This document shows positions 36,115 through 45,591 of a stretch of 49,499 nucleotides of DNA, in pieces. The notes beneath the pieces were generated by a model. That model ran no database searches. It saw nothing but the letters and a program-made list of their open reading frames with translations, and was not told the origin of the DNA. The stretch lies in assembly GCF_014648095.1 (NCBI RefSeq), contig NZ_BMQL01000032.1:1-49499 (forward strand), in the 5' to 3' direction. Position 1 is the stretch's first letter, and each line of letters begins with the position of its first letter. Origin of the DNA: Deinococcus ruber. Lineage in GTDB: Bacteria; Deinococcota; Deinococci; Deinococcales; Deinococcaceae. Position numbers and translations under genes: made by a program.

Positions 36115-38334
36115 ATGATCCGACAGTTCTTCATGCTCGTCATTCTGCTGATAGGGGTGCTGTCGGCCTGCGGAAGCGACCCGACACCCGCGCCGGGCGA
36201 TCCCTCAGACCCACAGTCCCAGGCGGTCATCATTCCGCCGACCACCAAGGTTGCCGACACCGCGACCCGGGCCGCCCTGAGCAGCTACGACGCCGACACC
36301 GGCATCCTGACATTTACTCAGAGCACGCCCGCCCTGGCGTCGCTGAAACCCGGCGACGTGCTGGCGTCCGAGCCTTCGAGCGCCGCCCCGTCCGGCTATC
36401 TGCGAAAGGTGACGGGGGTCCGTCAGGAGGGTTCGCAGACAGTTCTGGACACCACTCAGGCCAATCTCACCGACGCCATCACCCAGGGTGAACTCGACAC
36501 CGACTTCCAGCTGACCAGCGACGATCTGCTGCGTACCGAAGGGCTGCCGGAGGGCGTGACCCTGACCGCCACCCCAGCCCCGACAGGCCAGCTGAAATCT
36601 CTGGCGGGCGTCGGTGAGCAGTACAGTTTCAACCTGAACTTCGACCACACGTTCCTTCCCGTACAGGGGCCGAACGCCACCGGCTCCATCCGGGTCGACG
36701 GCGGGGTGAATTTCAATGTCGGTTACGGCGTCAATGTGGGCATCAAACCCTGCTTCGACCTGCCCCCGATCTGCGTCACCAGCTTTCAGGCCAGCGTCGG
36801 CTTTGCCCAGGGGTCGCACCTGAACATCACCGGAGACTTTCACGGGGTGGTGGGCGACGCGGTGCTGGTGGGAAGTCAGTACTTCAAACCCAAGGTCTTC
36901 TTCATCGGCCCGGTGCCGGTGGTGCTCGTTCCCAAGGTCGAACTGTACCTGACGGCGGGCGGCGAGGTCACAGCACACGTCGAGTTCGCGGCCAACGAAT
37001 CGGTGACGGCTCAGGTCGGTGCACGCTGGACCCGAGGAAACGGCTGGAAGGACATCTCCGGCTTCGGCCTCAACGGCGACCTTAGCCCGCCGAAATTCTC
37101 GGGTTCCCTCAAGCCGCGTGTCGGGGTACAGAGCCGGGCCAGTTTCACGCTGTACGACGTGGCCGGACCCGAGGCAACCCTGGAAGGCGGCGTCAATCTC
37201 GACGTGGCGTATCCGCGCAACCCGAACTGGATCGTCAACGGGTTTCTGAAAGGAACGCTGGGATTCCGGGTCAAGTTGCCGATCCTGGGAACGCTGGCGA
37301 GTTACAGCACCACCCTCTTCGATATCAGCAAGGAACTCGGGCGCTCCGGAAACACCCCGCCCGTTCTGGCCCTGACCAACCAGCCGCACACCGTCAACGT
37401 GGGCGAGCTGCAGAATCTGCGGGCCTTCTGCACAGTCACCGGCCCCGCTTTCGGCAATGGCGAGTTCTACTCTGCCAGCGACGCCGAAGACGGCTGCCCG
37501 CAGATCACGGTGGTTTCAGACGTGGACGGCCCACTTCCTGCCGACGCGACCTTCACGGCACCGGGCGACCGCACCCTCACCGTGACCGCCAAGGACAGCC
37601 AGGGAGCCTCCACTTCGCTGCGCTTCACCCTGAGCGTCATCAATCCGCCGCCCACCCTGAAGGTGAACTTCTCCGGCGATCCCCATCAGGGTGAGGACTA
37701 CCTGATGTCGGCTGCGGTGGCCGACACCAACGAACCCGCAGGCTCGCACCTGTGCGATTTCACCACCTGGGCGGTCGACGCGCCAGATACCCTGTCGGCC
37801 AGCGGCGGCTGCGACATCAAAGTGAAATTCGGAGCCACCGGAGCACGGCAGGTGCGCGTGAGCGTCCACGACAGCTTTGGGGCTGTGACCTCACAGACGG
37901 TGACGGTCACGGTGTTGCCCCCGCCCGCCAATCCGTACCCGGTCATCAAGACGTCGGGCGTGTATACCCTGGGCGGAACCTACTGCGGAGAGTACGCCGT
38001 CTCAAACGGTTCGACCCTCGATTTCACGTCCTCGACCTCCTGTACGGCCAATACTGCCCGGTACACCGCGAAGGCGACGATTGACAATCCGCAGCAGGAG
38101 GCCCTCACCTACGACTGGAAATTCATCGTGCAGTATCAGGGCAAAGACACCGTCTTCTCGTCCTCTCAGACGGGCAGCATGGTGCTCAACGGTGCGGGTG
38201 GCGGCTTCAACAATGGCAAGACCACGACCCCGTGCCGGGTAATCCTGACGGTGGGTGCACCTGATCCGGGCCGCAGCAAAACCCTCACCGTCTGGTCGGG
38301 GCTGTGCAGCTATTACACTTTCCGGCTGGCCTGA
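36115..38334 (+). CDS. Large lipoprotein with Ig/PKD-like domains
   Basis: This 739-residue protein has a lipoprotein signal ('MLVILLIGVLSAC', Cys19) followed by a Pro/Asp-rich linker, so it is anchored outside the membrane. The middle (about residues 150-410) is a beta-rich domain with alternating strands such as 'GSIRVDGGVNFNVGYGVNVGI' in two parts, unlike any family I know. After 'NTPPVLALTNQPHTVNVGE' there are two or three Ig/PKD-like repeats ending in 'DRTLTVTAKDSQGASTSLRF' and 'ARQVRVSVHDSFGAVTSQTV'. Paired Cys residues occur in most domains. AAGGAG precedes the ATG at 36115. The role is unknown; the domain style suggests surface attachment or cell-envelope structure. Confidence 0.85.
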   Translation: MIRQFFMLVILLIGVLSACGSDPTPAPGDPSDPQSQAVIIPPTTKVADTATRAALSSYDADTGILTFTQSTPALASLKPGDVLASEPSSAAPSGYLRKVTGVRQEGSQTVLDTTQANLTDAITQGELDTDFQLTSDDLLRTEGLPEGVTLTATPAPTGQLKSLAGVGEQYSFNLNFDHTFLPVQGPNATGSIRVDGGVNFNVGYGVNVGIKPCFDLPPICVTSFQASVGFAQGSHLNITGDFHGVVGDAVLVGSQYFKPKVFFIGPVPVVLVPKVELYLTAGGEVTAHVEFAANESVTAQVGARWTRGNGWKDISGFGLNGDLSPPKFSGSLKPRVGVQSRASFTLYDVAGPEATLEGGVNLDVAYPRNPNWIVNGFLKGTLGFRVKLPILGTLASYSTTLFDISKELGRSGNTPPVLALTNQPHTVNVGELQNLRAFCTVTGPAFGNGEFYSASDAEDGCPQITVVSDVDGPLPADATFTAPGDRTLTVTAKDSQGASTSLRFTLSVINPPPTLKVNFSGDPHQGEDYLMSAAVADTNEPAGSHLCDFTTWAVDAPDTLSASGGCDIKVKFGATGARQVRVSVHDSFGAVTSQTVTVTVLPPPANPYPVIKTSGVYTLGGTYCGEYAVSNGSTLDFTSSTSCTANTARYTAKATIDNPQQEALTYDWKFIVQYQGKDTVFSSSQTGSMVLNGAGGGFNNGKTTTPCRVILTVGAPDPGRSKTLTVWSGLCSYYTFRLA

Positions 38335-38654
38335 GCACGCGCCGAACGCACACCGCTAACTTCAACCCGGACGCTGTTGGGCTGCATTCAGCAGATCGGT
38401 CAGGGCCGAACTGAGATAGGGGGCGTACAGGGTAAGCGGCCTTCGTCAGTGCTCCACAGTCTTTATACGTTCCTCAGGATGATTTCCGGTGGCTCGCCTC
38501 CAGCTTCAAAGGGGCAGCGTCTGGAAGTCATCCTGATCTTTGGAGTACGCCCGACGCCAGACCATGGCGCAGGCGAGAGTGAACAGGCCTGCTTGAGCGC
38601 TGGTACACGAAAACTTTTGGGAGCCGTTTCGGCTGACCGCTTAAGCCGCGACCC
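38335..38654. other. Intergenic between convergent genes, nothing supported
   Basis: The 320 bases between the lipoprotein and hydrolase stops have short open frames on both strands but no recognisable domain, RNA or clear terminator. Confidence 0.4.
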
Positions 38655-39545
38655 TCAGACAAAGGGGGCGAGATGCGCGAGGATGGCTGCCGTGACCTGA
38701 GCAGGGGCTTCCCGGTGGGGAAAGTGGCCCACAGCGTCCAGCACGATTCGGGTATATCCAGCCGAAAACGACGCTTCGAGTCCCAGCGACGAAGCAGGTT
38801 CATCGCAGGTGTCGGCTCCGCCCTGAATCATCAGGGTCGGTACGTCGAGCACCGCGACCGTCTCAAGGTGACGCTGCCACACGTCATATTCAGCGTCGAG
38901 CGGCTCGGATTGCCAGCGACTCCGGTACGCACTCAGGGTAATTTCTGCCCAGTCCGGATGACGAAAACTCTGGGCGGTCTGTTCGAACTCGGCCAGGGCA
39001 TACCACCCAGCCGGACTCCAGGTGTCCCACTGGAGTTTTGCAAACCCTACCGGATCTGCACGGACAGCTTCGGCACCGGCGTCGAGCGTCATGAACCACT
39101 GGTACCAGAACCGCCGGGCCTGAGAAAACGCGGGTACCGTAAAACGGGCCTGCGGCTGAAACGCGAGCGCAATGCCGACAATCGCCGTCAGCCGCTCAGG
39201 GGCCAGAGCCGCCAGGGTATACGCCGCACGCGCTCCCCAGTCATGCCCGATCACGGCGCAGCGGGAAACGCCCAGGGCATCGAGCAGATCGAGGGCGTCG
39301 CGGGCCAGCGCCACCCCTCGCCCATCACGCACCGTGTCTGAAGACAGGAACTGCGTTGGCCCGAACCCCCGGAGATAGGGTGTCAGTGTGCGGTAGCCCG
39401 CCTGTTGCAACTTAGCTGCGACCACCCGCCACCCCCGAGGATCATCGGGCCACCCGTGAAGCAGCAGCACCACAGGGCCGTCGCTCGGGCCGCCGACTTC
39501 GTAGGTGATGGAAAGTTTTTCGGTCTGGAGTTGCTGAAGCGTCAT
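38655..39545 (-). CDS. Alpha/beta hydrolase (epoxide-hydrolase-like)
   Basis: This 296-residue protein has the oxyanion-hole motif 'LLHGWPDDPRGW' and the nucleophile elbow 'GHDWGARAAY', in which Asp is the nucleophile. The late catalytic His is in 'DAVGHFPHREAP'. An Asp nucleophile with Trp next to it is the pattern of epoxide hydrolases and haloalkane dehalogenases. Hydrolysis of an epoxide or related ester is therefore likely, but the substrate is unknown. The ATG at 39545 was chosen because 'LQQLQTEKLSITYEVGG' matches the family start; there is no Shine-Dalgarno. It is divergent from the antiporter gene. Confidence 0.9.
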   Translation of the reverse strand: MTLQQLQTEKLSITYEVGGPSDGPVVLLLHGWPDDPRGWRVVAAKLQQAGYRTLTPYLRGFGPTQFLSSDTVRDGRGVALARDALDLLDALGVSRCAVIGHDWGARAAYTLAALAPERLTAIVGIALAFQPQARFTVPAFSQARRFWYQWFMTLDAGAEAVRADPVGFAKLQWDTWSPAGWYALAEFEQTAQSFRHPDWAEITLSAYRSRWQSEPLDAEYDVWQRHLETVAVLDVPTLMIQGGADTCDEPASSLGLEASFSAGYTRIVLDAVGHFPHREAPAQVTAAILAHLAPFV

Positions 39546-39747
39546 CGTATGCAGCGTACTGTATGGAGCATTTCCACACTCGGCTCTGTATCGCCCCCTG
39601 AAAGGAGACAGGCCACCAGGAGGAGGGCACACGTGCAGCGAACGAACTTGCGGGCAGAGGTCTGTTCCGCCGCGTGTGCATGTACACTCGGTGATGTGCT
39701 GAAGTCAGACCGCCCTTTTCTCTGCTTTACATTCTGAGGCGGAACAC

Positions 39748-41259
39748 ATGCAACTGTTCGAGACGCTGCTGGTTCTGCTGATCGGTGCGACGGTGCTGTC
39801 AGCCGTTGCGCGTCGCCTGGCGATTCCGTACCCGACGCTGCTGGCTATGGGAGGCGCGGTACTGGCGTTCCTGCCCGGCACGCCTCGCCTGAACCTGCCG
39901 CCCGAGCTGATCCTGACACTCTTTGTCGCTCCGGTGCTGCTCGACGCCGCGTATGACACCTCGCTGCGCGACCTGCGGGCCAACTGGCAGCCGGTGCTTT
40001 CGCTGGTGGTGGTGGCAGTCGGACTGACGACGGTTGCCGTGGCGGTGGCAGCCCATCTGCTGTTTCCAGATCTGCCGTGGGCAGCAGTGATCGCGCTGGG
40101 CGCACTTCTGGCACCGCCCGACGCGGTGGCGGCCCTGGCGGTGCTTCAGCAGGTTCGGCCACCTCACCGCATCCGCAAAGTGCTGGAGGGCGAGAGCCTG
40201 CTGAACGACGCGTCGGCCCTGCTGATCTATACGCTCGCGGTGGGCACTGTGGCCAGCGGTCATTTCAGCGTGGGCGGAGCGCTGCCGACGTTTGCGCTGG
40301 TTCTGGTCGGCAGCGTGGTGGTCGGCTGGCTGCTCTCGAAGGTCAGTGGCCCGTTGATCCGCCGCATCCAGGACGCCCCCACGTCGGTGATTCTTCAATT
40401 CGGCACCACCTTCGGGGTCTGGCTGCTGGCCGAGCAGCTGCGGCTGTCTGCGGTCATCACCATGGTGGTCTTCGGTCTGGCAGCCGGTCAGGGACCTGCG
40501 CTGCCTGCCCGGCTGCGGGTGGCGACGTTTCCGATCTGGGAAGCGGTGACCTTCTTGCTGAACGTGTTCGCCTTCACGCTGGTCGGGCTGCAACTGGGAC
40601 CGGTCAGGGAACAGCTCGACCCGTCACAGCTGGTGGCGGCCTTTCTGCTGCTGGGGGTCGTGATCGCGGTGCGCCTGCTCTGGGCACTGCTGTACACCGT
40701 CAGTCAGCGGGCAAAACGGCGAAAAGCGGCGGCGAACGCTACTCCGCCTCTTTCCGCCGCCGACGGCCTGGTCATCGGCTGGTCGGGCATGCGGGGCATC
40801 GTCACGTTGGCAGCGGCACTGGCCCTCCCCAGCACCTTTCCGGGCCGCGATTTCATTCAGCTGACCGCGTTCGTGGTGGTGCTGGGCACGCTGGTCTTGC
40901 AGGGCCTGACCCTCAAACCGCTGCTGGCCCGTCTGCGCCTGCCGAATGACCGCGTCGTGGAACACGAGATCAATGTCGCCAGAAGTATCACGCTGAAGGC
41001 CGCCCTGAAAGAACTCAAGGCCGAGGACTCGGAAGCCGCGCTGCGTCTCCAGCAGGAATACCGGGAAGCTCTCAGTCTGGCACGCAGCGGAGAAGACCCG
41101 CACAGCACACCGGACAATTCGCTCCGATGGCGAACCCTGGGAGCTTCGCGCACTGCCCTGGCCGACCTGCGCCGCCAGGGCACCATCGGTGACGACGCCT
41201 ACCGCCGGGTCGAGGAGGAACTCGACTGGCTGGAACTGAGCGCCCGCGCACAGGATTGA
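39748..41259 (+). CDS. CPA1-family Na+/H+ (or K+/H+) antiporter
   Basis: This 503-residue membrane protein has about twelve hydrophobic helices. 'ALLAPPDAVAALAVLQ' and 'LEGESLLNDASALLIYT' carry the Asp and Asn-Asp pair that bind the cation in NhaP/NHE-type antiporters. 'GWSGMRGIVTLAAALALP' is another conserved helix of the family. The C-terminal 100 residues are a hydrophilic, charged cytoplasmic tail ('KAALKELKAEDSEAALRLQQEY'), likely regulatory. It exchanges monovalent cations for protons across the cytoplasmic membrane in pH and salt homeostasis. Confidence 0.95.
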   Translation: MQLFETLLVLLIGATVLSAVARRLAIPYPTLLAMGGAVLAFLPGTPRLNLPPELILTLFVAPVLLDAAYDTSLRDLRANWQPVLSLVVVAVGLTTVAVAVAAHLLFPDLPWAAVIALGALLAPPDAVAALAVLQQVRPPHRIRKVLEGESLLNDASALLIYTLAVGTVASGHFSVGGALPTFALVLVGSVVVGWLLSKVSGPLIRRIQDAPTSVILQFGTTFGVWLLAEQLRLSAVITMVVFGLAAGQGPALPARLRVATFPIWEAVTFLLNVFAFTLVGLQLGPVREQLDPSQLVAAFLLLGVVIAVRLLWALLYTVSQRAKRRKAAANATPPLSAADGLVIGWSGMRGIVTLAAALALPSTFPGRDFIQLTAFVVVLGTLVLQGLTLKPLLARLRLPNDRVVEHEINVARSITLKAALKELKAEDSEAALRLQQEYREALSLARSGEDPHSTPDNSLRWRTLGASRTALADLRRQGTIGDDAYRRVEEELDWLELSARAQD

Positions 41260-41295
41260 CCTGAAGTGCTGGACGATATGAACACGGAGCTTCTG

Positions 41296-41331
41296 CAGGT
41301 TGAACTCTGGTACCGATGCTGATTCAACCTG
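41296..41331. terminator. Hairpin between convergent genes
   Basis: CAGGTTGAA (41296-41304) pairs perfectly with TTCAACCTG (41323-41331) across an 18-nt loop, between the stops at 41259 (+) and 41334 (-). Confidence 0.45.
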
Positions 41332-41333
41332 TG

Positions 41334-44300
41334 CTATTCCAGCCCCGCCACCGTCCTGGCAGACGTTCCCGGCTCGGAGAGAGCGGAGGCTGACGTCAAT
41401 ACCTGAAGCGCTGCGCGAACGATCTCCGGATCGAATTGACGTCCTGCCTGTGCAGCCAGTTCCGCCAGGGCTTCCTGGGGCGTCCACGCCGCCTTGTAGG
41501 GCCGCTCACTCGTCAGCGCGTCGTACACGTCTGCCACGCTGAAAATCCTGGCTCCCTCCGGAATCGTCTCGCCGCGCAGACCGTCTGGATACCCGGTGCC
41601 GTCCCACCGTTCATGATGGTGCCGAACCACGCTGCGGGCCTGGGCCGTGACCGTGGGAATACGGGCCACCAGTTCGTCTCCAATCGTCGTGTGGCGCTGC
41701 ATCATCGCCCATTCGTCGGCGTCCAGCTTTCCGGGCTTGAGCAAGATCGCGTCCGGAACCGCGAGCTTTCCGATATCGTGCAGATACGCGCCCACTTGCA
41801 GGTCTGCCAGGGCCGCCGCGTCGATTCCCAGGCACCGGGCAATGCTCATCGCCAGCGACACCACCCGTTGCGTATGACCGGCTGTCTCGAAATCTCGCAG
41901 TTCCAGCGCCATTCCCAGCGTCAGCAGAGCGCCTTCCCGGGTGCCCTCCAGATCCGCGATGTTGGCCTCCCGGTCCAGCACCTGACCGATCAGCTCGGCA
42001 CTCCGGTTCATCAGCAGAACCGCCGATTCGGGCAGGGCCGACAGCGGCCTGAACCAGAGCAGCGCCACCACACCCACCCGCCGCCCCCGCTCCAGCACTG
42101 GAACTTTTACCAGGGCCTGAACGCCCGCCGCAACGAGGTCTGAGTGGGCTTCGGCGGTTGCGGGATACCGGTGGGTGGCACCGTCTGCGGCGCTCAGACA
42201 CGCCAGACCGAGTTGGTGCATCTGTGTGTGGCGCTGCTCGGCACTCAGGCGGATGTCTGAGGCACCCGGAGTCCCCTGCGTCTCGATCAGCGTCCCATCT
42301 GAACGGCTGAACATCGCGAAATCTGCGCCGAGAAACGAACGGCAGGCGGCCAGACACTGTTCTGCAACGGCGCGGCTGTCGTGTCCGAGTCCGGCGTGCT
42401 GAGACAGTTCCGCGAGCATCTGAAGCTCTCGAGAGCGCAGCCGCTCCTTTTCGGCGGCCTGCAAGCGTTCAAAGGCCGTCACGCCCACAGAGGCGAGCGC
42501 CCCCAGCAGTCGGCCATCCAGAGCGCTGAACGACGACGGGGCGGCCCGTGCAGCGACCAGGGCCCCCAGAGGACTGCCTGCCGCCCGTGTCAGCGGAGCG
42601 ACGATCAGTGCGCCGTCGATCAGTTCTCCTCCCTGATAGATTCGCTCATCTTCCAGAATTCTGGGAACGTGAATAACGTCCTGGAGCTGGAGCGCGTGCC
42701 ACGCCACACCCTGACCGTCCGGCACCACATCTGGCGAAAACCCGGCGTACATGCCCGACGCAGAAACCAGACGAAGACTCCGCGTCTCCTGCTCTTCCTC
42801 GGAGCGGGCGAACACCACATGCTCGGTTCTCAGCAGCGCCCGTGTTTCCGCCACCAGAATCTGTTCGATCTCCTCGGGCCGCTGCACCGTATTCAGCGCG
42901 GCATTGGCGTGGGCGAGCACTTCCAGTTCCTGGGTACGGGCGGCTTCGCGGGCACGTCGGTCATGGGCCGCCAGAATCGCCGCCGCCTGCCGGGCAAACT
43001 CCTCGGCCATCTGCACCTCGTCGGGTGAGAATGCCTGCTCGAAGCGGAGGTTATCGAGGTTCAGGGCGGCCACGATCTGTCCCTGCACCATCACCGGCAC
43101 CAGCAGATTCGCCCGCAGCAGCTGCACGGCACACAGGTCATCCATCGACGCAGCCGCTGCTCCGTGCGGCCAGCGCTCGTAGTCGTACGAACGGGCGCGA
43201 AGCGCAGTGGAGCCGCGCAGCACGCGGGCGGTGCCCAGCTCCCAGCCCTCCGACCCGTGCCAGCGGCGCATGGTGGCTGGAGAACGGCCAGCACCCAGCA
43301 GCGCGGCAGAGAATCCGACCTGCGCCTGCAAGATGAACATCGCCCCGTCGAGCACGTACAGCGACCCGGCCTCCGCTCCGGGCAGCGCCGCCACCGCCGC
43401 TTCCAGGAACGCCTGCCACCCCGACTGATCGATCACCTGATCGGCACTGGTCAATGCCGCTGTTGCCCGCAGCACCTGCCACAGCAGTTCGCCCGACCAG
43501 TTTGTGGGCTGCCCGTCCGGGTGCAGCCCGTTCAGACCCCGGGCTGCTCGCCGGGCCGCCTTCTCGCGCAGCATCCGCTGGTCTGCCAGACGCAGCAGAT
43601 CGTTGGGGGCTTCGGTATCGAGCGGGAAATCGGCCACTCCGACAGACGCGTAGGCACCCAGAAGGCCACTGCCCCCGACCTGCTGCTCCACGCGGTCAAC
43701 TCCGAGCCGAACGCCGGAAAGCATCTGGGGACCCCCGCCGCAGAGCATCACGAATTCATCACCGCCCCAGCGGTAGATCTCGCATTCACGGCCAAATTCA
43801 TCCTGAAGAGCCTGAGCAAAGCGCGCGAGCAGGAAGTCGCCCTGCGCGTGGCCCTGCGTATCGTTGACCCGCTTGAGTTCATCGAGGTCGAGCAGCAGCA
43901 ACCTGAACGGCTCGCCCGCGTTGATGGCACGTTCAAACGCATCCTCGAAGGCGCGGCGATTGGGCAGCCCGGTCAACAGGTCCTGTGAGGCACGTCGCCG
44001 CAGCTCGGCGGCACGGATTGCCAGAGCGTCCCGGTGGCTGAGAACGCTCATGACCATTCCGGCCAGATCGAGCAGGGCCGCCTGCTCACCGGGCGACATC
44101 GGGCGGCGCGGGGCAGCGTCGAGCAGGCAGAACGTGCCCAGCCGAGCACCCGCCTCGGTAAATAGCGGCACTGCCGCGCAGGAGCGCAGGGCTTCCGGCC
44201 CGGCCACCAGCGGATGCGCTTTGAGGGCAGGCACCAGCAACAGGTCGGGCACCTCGACGACGGCGGGATGGTGCAGGCCGCCGACCAGCTCTTCGGTCAG

Positions 44301-44495
44301 CGAGAACGAGGCGCGGCGGCCAAAGCCAGAACTGAGCTGCCACCGCGCTTCATCCATCCGGCTGATCTGAACCGTGCCGACGTTGAAGAGCCGAACCGCG
44401 GTGCGGATGATTCGGCCAAGTTGCTCTTCAAGCGGCGCACCCAGCCCGTCGTCAGGGGGCAGGGGCGTGAATCGGTGACGGTTGTAATCGTTCAT
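41334..44495 (-). CDS. GAF-GGDEF-GAF-HD-GYP cyclic-di-GMP signalling protein
   Basis: This 1053-residue soluble protein combines an N-terminal GAF domain (about residues 20-165), a GGDEF diguanylate cyclase domain with an intact 'RWGGDEFVML' (near residue 245), two or three further GAF-like domains (about 330-860), and a C-terminal HD-GYP phosphodiesterase domain. The latter has 'AYLHDIGKLAVPDAILLKPG' and 'HHHERWDGTGYPDGLRG' with the HD and GYP motifs intact. Both synthesis and degradation of cyclic-di-GMP are thus encoded in one chain. Whether both domains are active depends on the GAF inputs. The ATG at 44495 has AGGTGAGG upstream. A tandem 17-bp repeat lies about 85-120 bp upstream. Confidence 0.93.
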   Translation of the reverse strand: MNDYNRHRFTPLPPDDGLGAPLEEQLGRIIRTAVRLFNVGTVQISRMDEARWQLSSGFGRRASFSLTEELVGGLHHPAVVEVPDLLLVPALKAHPLVAGPEALRSCAAVPLFTEAGARLGTFCLLDAAPRRPMSPGEQAALLDLAGMVMSVLSHRDALAIRAAELRRRASQDLLTGLPNRRAFEDAFERAINAGEPFRLLLLDLDELKRVNDTQGHAQGDFLLARFAQALQDEFGRECEIYRWGGDEFVMLCGGGPQMLSGVRLGVDRVEQQVGGSGLLGAYASVGVADFPLDTEAPNDLLRLADQRMLREKAARRAARGLNGLHPDGQPTNWSGELLWQVLRATAALTSADQVIDQSGWQAFLEAAVAALPGAEAGSLYVLDGAMFILQAQVGFSAALLGAGRSPATMRRWHGSEGWELGTARVLRGSTALRARSYDYERWPHGAAAASMDDLCAVQLLRANLLVPVMVQGQIVAALNLDNLRFEQAFSPDEVQMAEEFARQAAAILAAHDRRAREAARTQELEVLAHANAALNTVQRPEEIEQILVAETRALLRTEHVVFARSEEEQETRSLRLVSASGMYAGFSPDVVPDGQGVAWHALQLQDVIHVPRILEDERIYQGGELIDGALIVAPLTRAAGSPLGALVAARAAPSSFSALDGRLLGALASVGVTAFERLQAAEKERLRSRELQMLAELSQHAGLGHDSRAVAEQCLAACRSFLGADFAMFSRSDGTLIETQGTPGASDIRLSAEQRHTQMHQLGLACLSAADGATHRYPATAEAHSDLVAAGVQALVKVPVLERGRRVGVVALLWFRPLSALPESAVLLMNRSAELIGQVLDREANIADLEGTREGALLTLGMALELRDFETAGHTQRVVSLAMSIARCLGIDAAALADLQVGAYLHDIGKLAVPDAILLKPGKLDADEWAMMQRHTTIGDELVARIPTVTAQARSVVRHHHERWDGTGYPDGLRGETIPEGARIFSVADVYDALTSERPYKAAWTPQEALAELAAQAGRQFDPEIVRAALQVLTSASALSEPGTSARTVAGLE

Positions 44496-44579
44496 GGCCC
44501 TGCACCTCACCTGAAATCAAGTCGGTCATCGGCAGCTCGTTTCCAACAACTGGAGCGTTTCTGCACACGGCTGCACGAT

Positions 44580-44613
44580 ATATCAGGGCATATCACATAT
44601 CAGGGCATATCAC
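44580..44613. repeat. Tandem 17-bp repeat upstream of the GGDEF/HD-GYP gene
   Basis: Two perfect, abutting copies (44580-44596 and 44597-44613) of ATATCAGGGCATATCAC. On the minus strand this gives a series of GATAT motifs spaced 10, 7 and 10 bp, with a further GATAT 14 bp away. The position, 85-118 bp before the start codon, suits an operator array. Confidence 0.8.
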
Positions 44614-44885
44614 CATGACGATATCGCCGCCGAGAATGTTTTCGCACACTCGGTCTTCTTAAGAGAAATGCCTTCCTCCATCAAGACCCCGACGACCAGC
44701 GTGTGAGCACTCTGTAGAGGCCCGTCTGAACTGCATTCAGGTAGCCCTGCACTCAGAGAGTCTCAGGTCTCGCCCGAGTAGTTCCAGGGCAGTTCGGTAA
44801 GTCGAACAGCACGTTCAGCTGTCATTTTCCGATCATCGCCTTCCAGTCACAGCAGCTTTGAGAAGTGCCCGGTACATGGCAGCTG
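44614..44885. other. Intergenic, nothing further supported
   Basis: Beyond the repeat array, no gene or strong structure is recognised in the rest of the region up to the stop of the minus-strand gene at 44886. Confidence 0.45.
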
Positions 44886-45326
44886 TTAACCAGAATGGCG
44901 GATATCAAGTAGATGCTCGCCCTTCGGCGTCAGTTCATAGGCGTCGCTCAGCCCCGACTTGTCCCTCGCGCCACGCGGCCTGAGATACCCCTCGCCCACC
45001 AGCTTCCGCACCATCAGCCCTTCAAAACGGCTTCTGGGCCGATGGTAAGGGGCCAGGGCCTCAAGAATTTCCGACTGCATGATGAGGATGGGCCGCCCCC
45101 CCGCCGAACCGTCTGACCTGCCGCCCACCATCAAGCGCAGGATCACGGGCAGTAACTGGCTGAGCCGCTCGGAACCCCGCGTGGCCTCAGGCTCTTCTGG
45201 AACCTGCCGAGACGCCCTGGGAGAGCTTTCCGGCGTGGCAGCCGTCCCTCTCTGGGCTGCCGAGTTTTTGCTCAGATGCTTGAGATGATCGGGCAGATGC
45301 TGCTTTGGGGGGCGGAACGGACTCAT
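44886..45326 (-). CDS. Putative winged-helix-like protein
   Basis: The 146-residue product has a basic, Pro/Ser-rich first 50 residues that look disordered. The rest resembles a winged-helix: 'LSQLLPVILRLMVGG', 'IMQSEILEALAPYHRPRSRFEGLMVRKLVGEGYL', here two helices and a recognition-like segment, then 'SDAYELTPKGEHLLD', which is a typical wing and final strand. No characterised family is recognised. A TAGCCT box ends five bases before the ATG at 45326 and no Shine-Dalgarno is seen, consistent with a leaderless mRNA. It may be a DNA-binding protein or part of a restriction-associated helix-turn-helix family. Confidence 0.6.
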   Translation of the reverse strand: MSPFRPPKQHLPDHLKHLSKNSAAQRGTAATPESSPRASRQVPEEPEATRGSERLSQLLPVILRLMVGGRSDGSAGGRPILIMQSEILEALAPYHRPRSRFEGLMVRKLVGEGYLRPRGARDKSGLSDAYELTPKGEHLLDIRHSG

Positions 45327-45591
45327 GCTTCAGGCTACCGTCCTCACCCCGACGGAATGTGGATGTCTGCTGCGAATGGCTTAAAACCGGGGCGGCGGGG
45401 CTGTTCAGGCGGCCCCTTTTCGGTAGGTCACAGCGCATCCAGCAACATTCTTTAAAACGCCCATACCGAAGACTGTATCCGCCTGATGGCTGACGCCGTG
45501 CGTCCGTGATAGGCCCAAACGCCTTTTGAAACTGAATGCTTGACCAAGCCGCCGTTCACGTCCTGTGGCGGCCCGGCGCAAAGAGTGGAGC

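Noticed and set aside
38528..38803. Open frame overlapping the end of the hydrolase gene, considered as a transposase fragment
   Set aside because: No transposase motif could be confirmed and no inverted repeats flank it.
44580..44613. Tandem repeat considered as a CRISPR array
   Set aside because: There are only two copies of 17 bp and no spacer between them; no cas gene is present.
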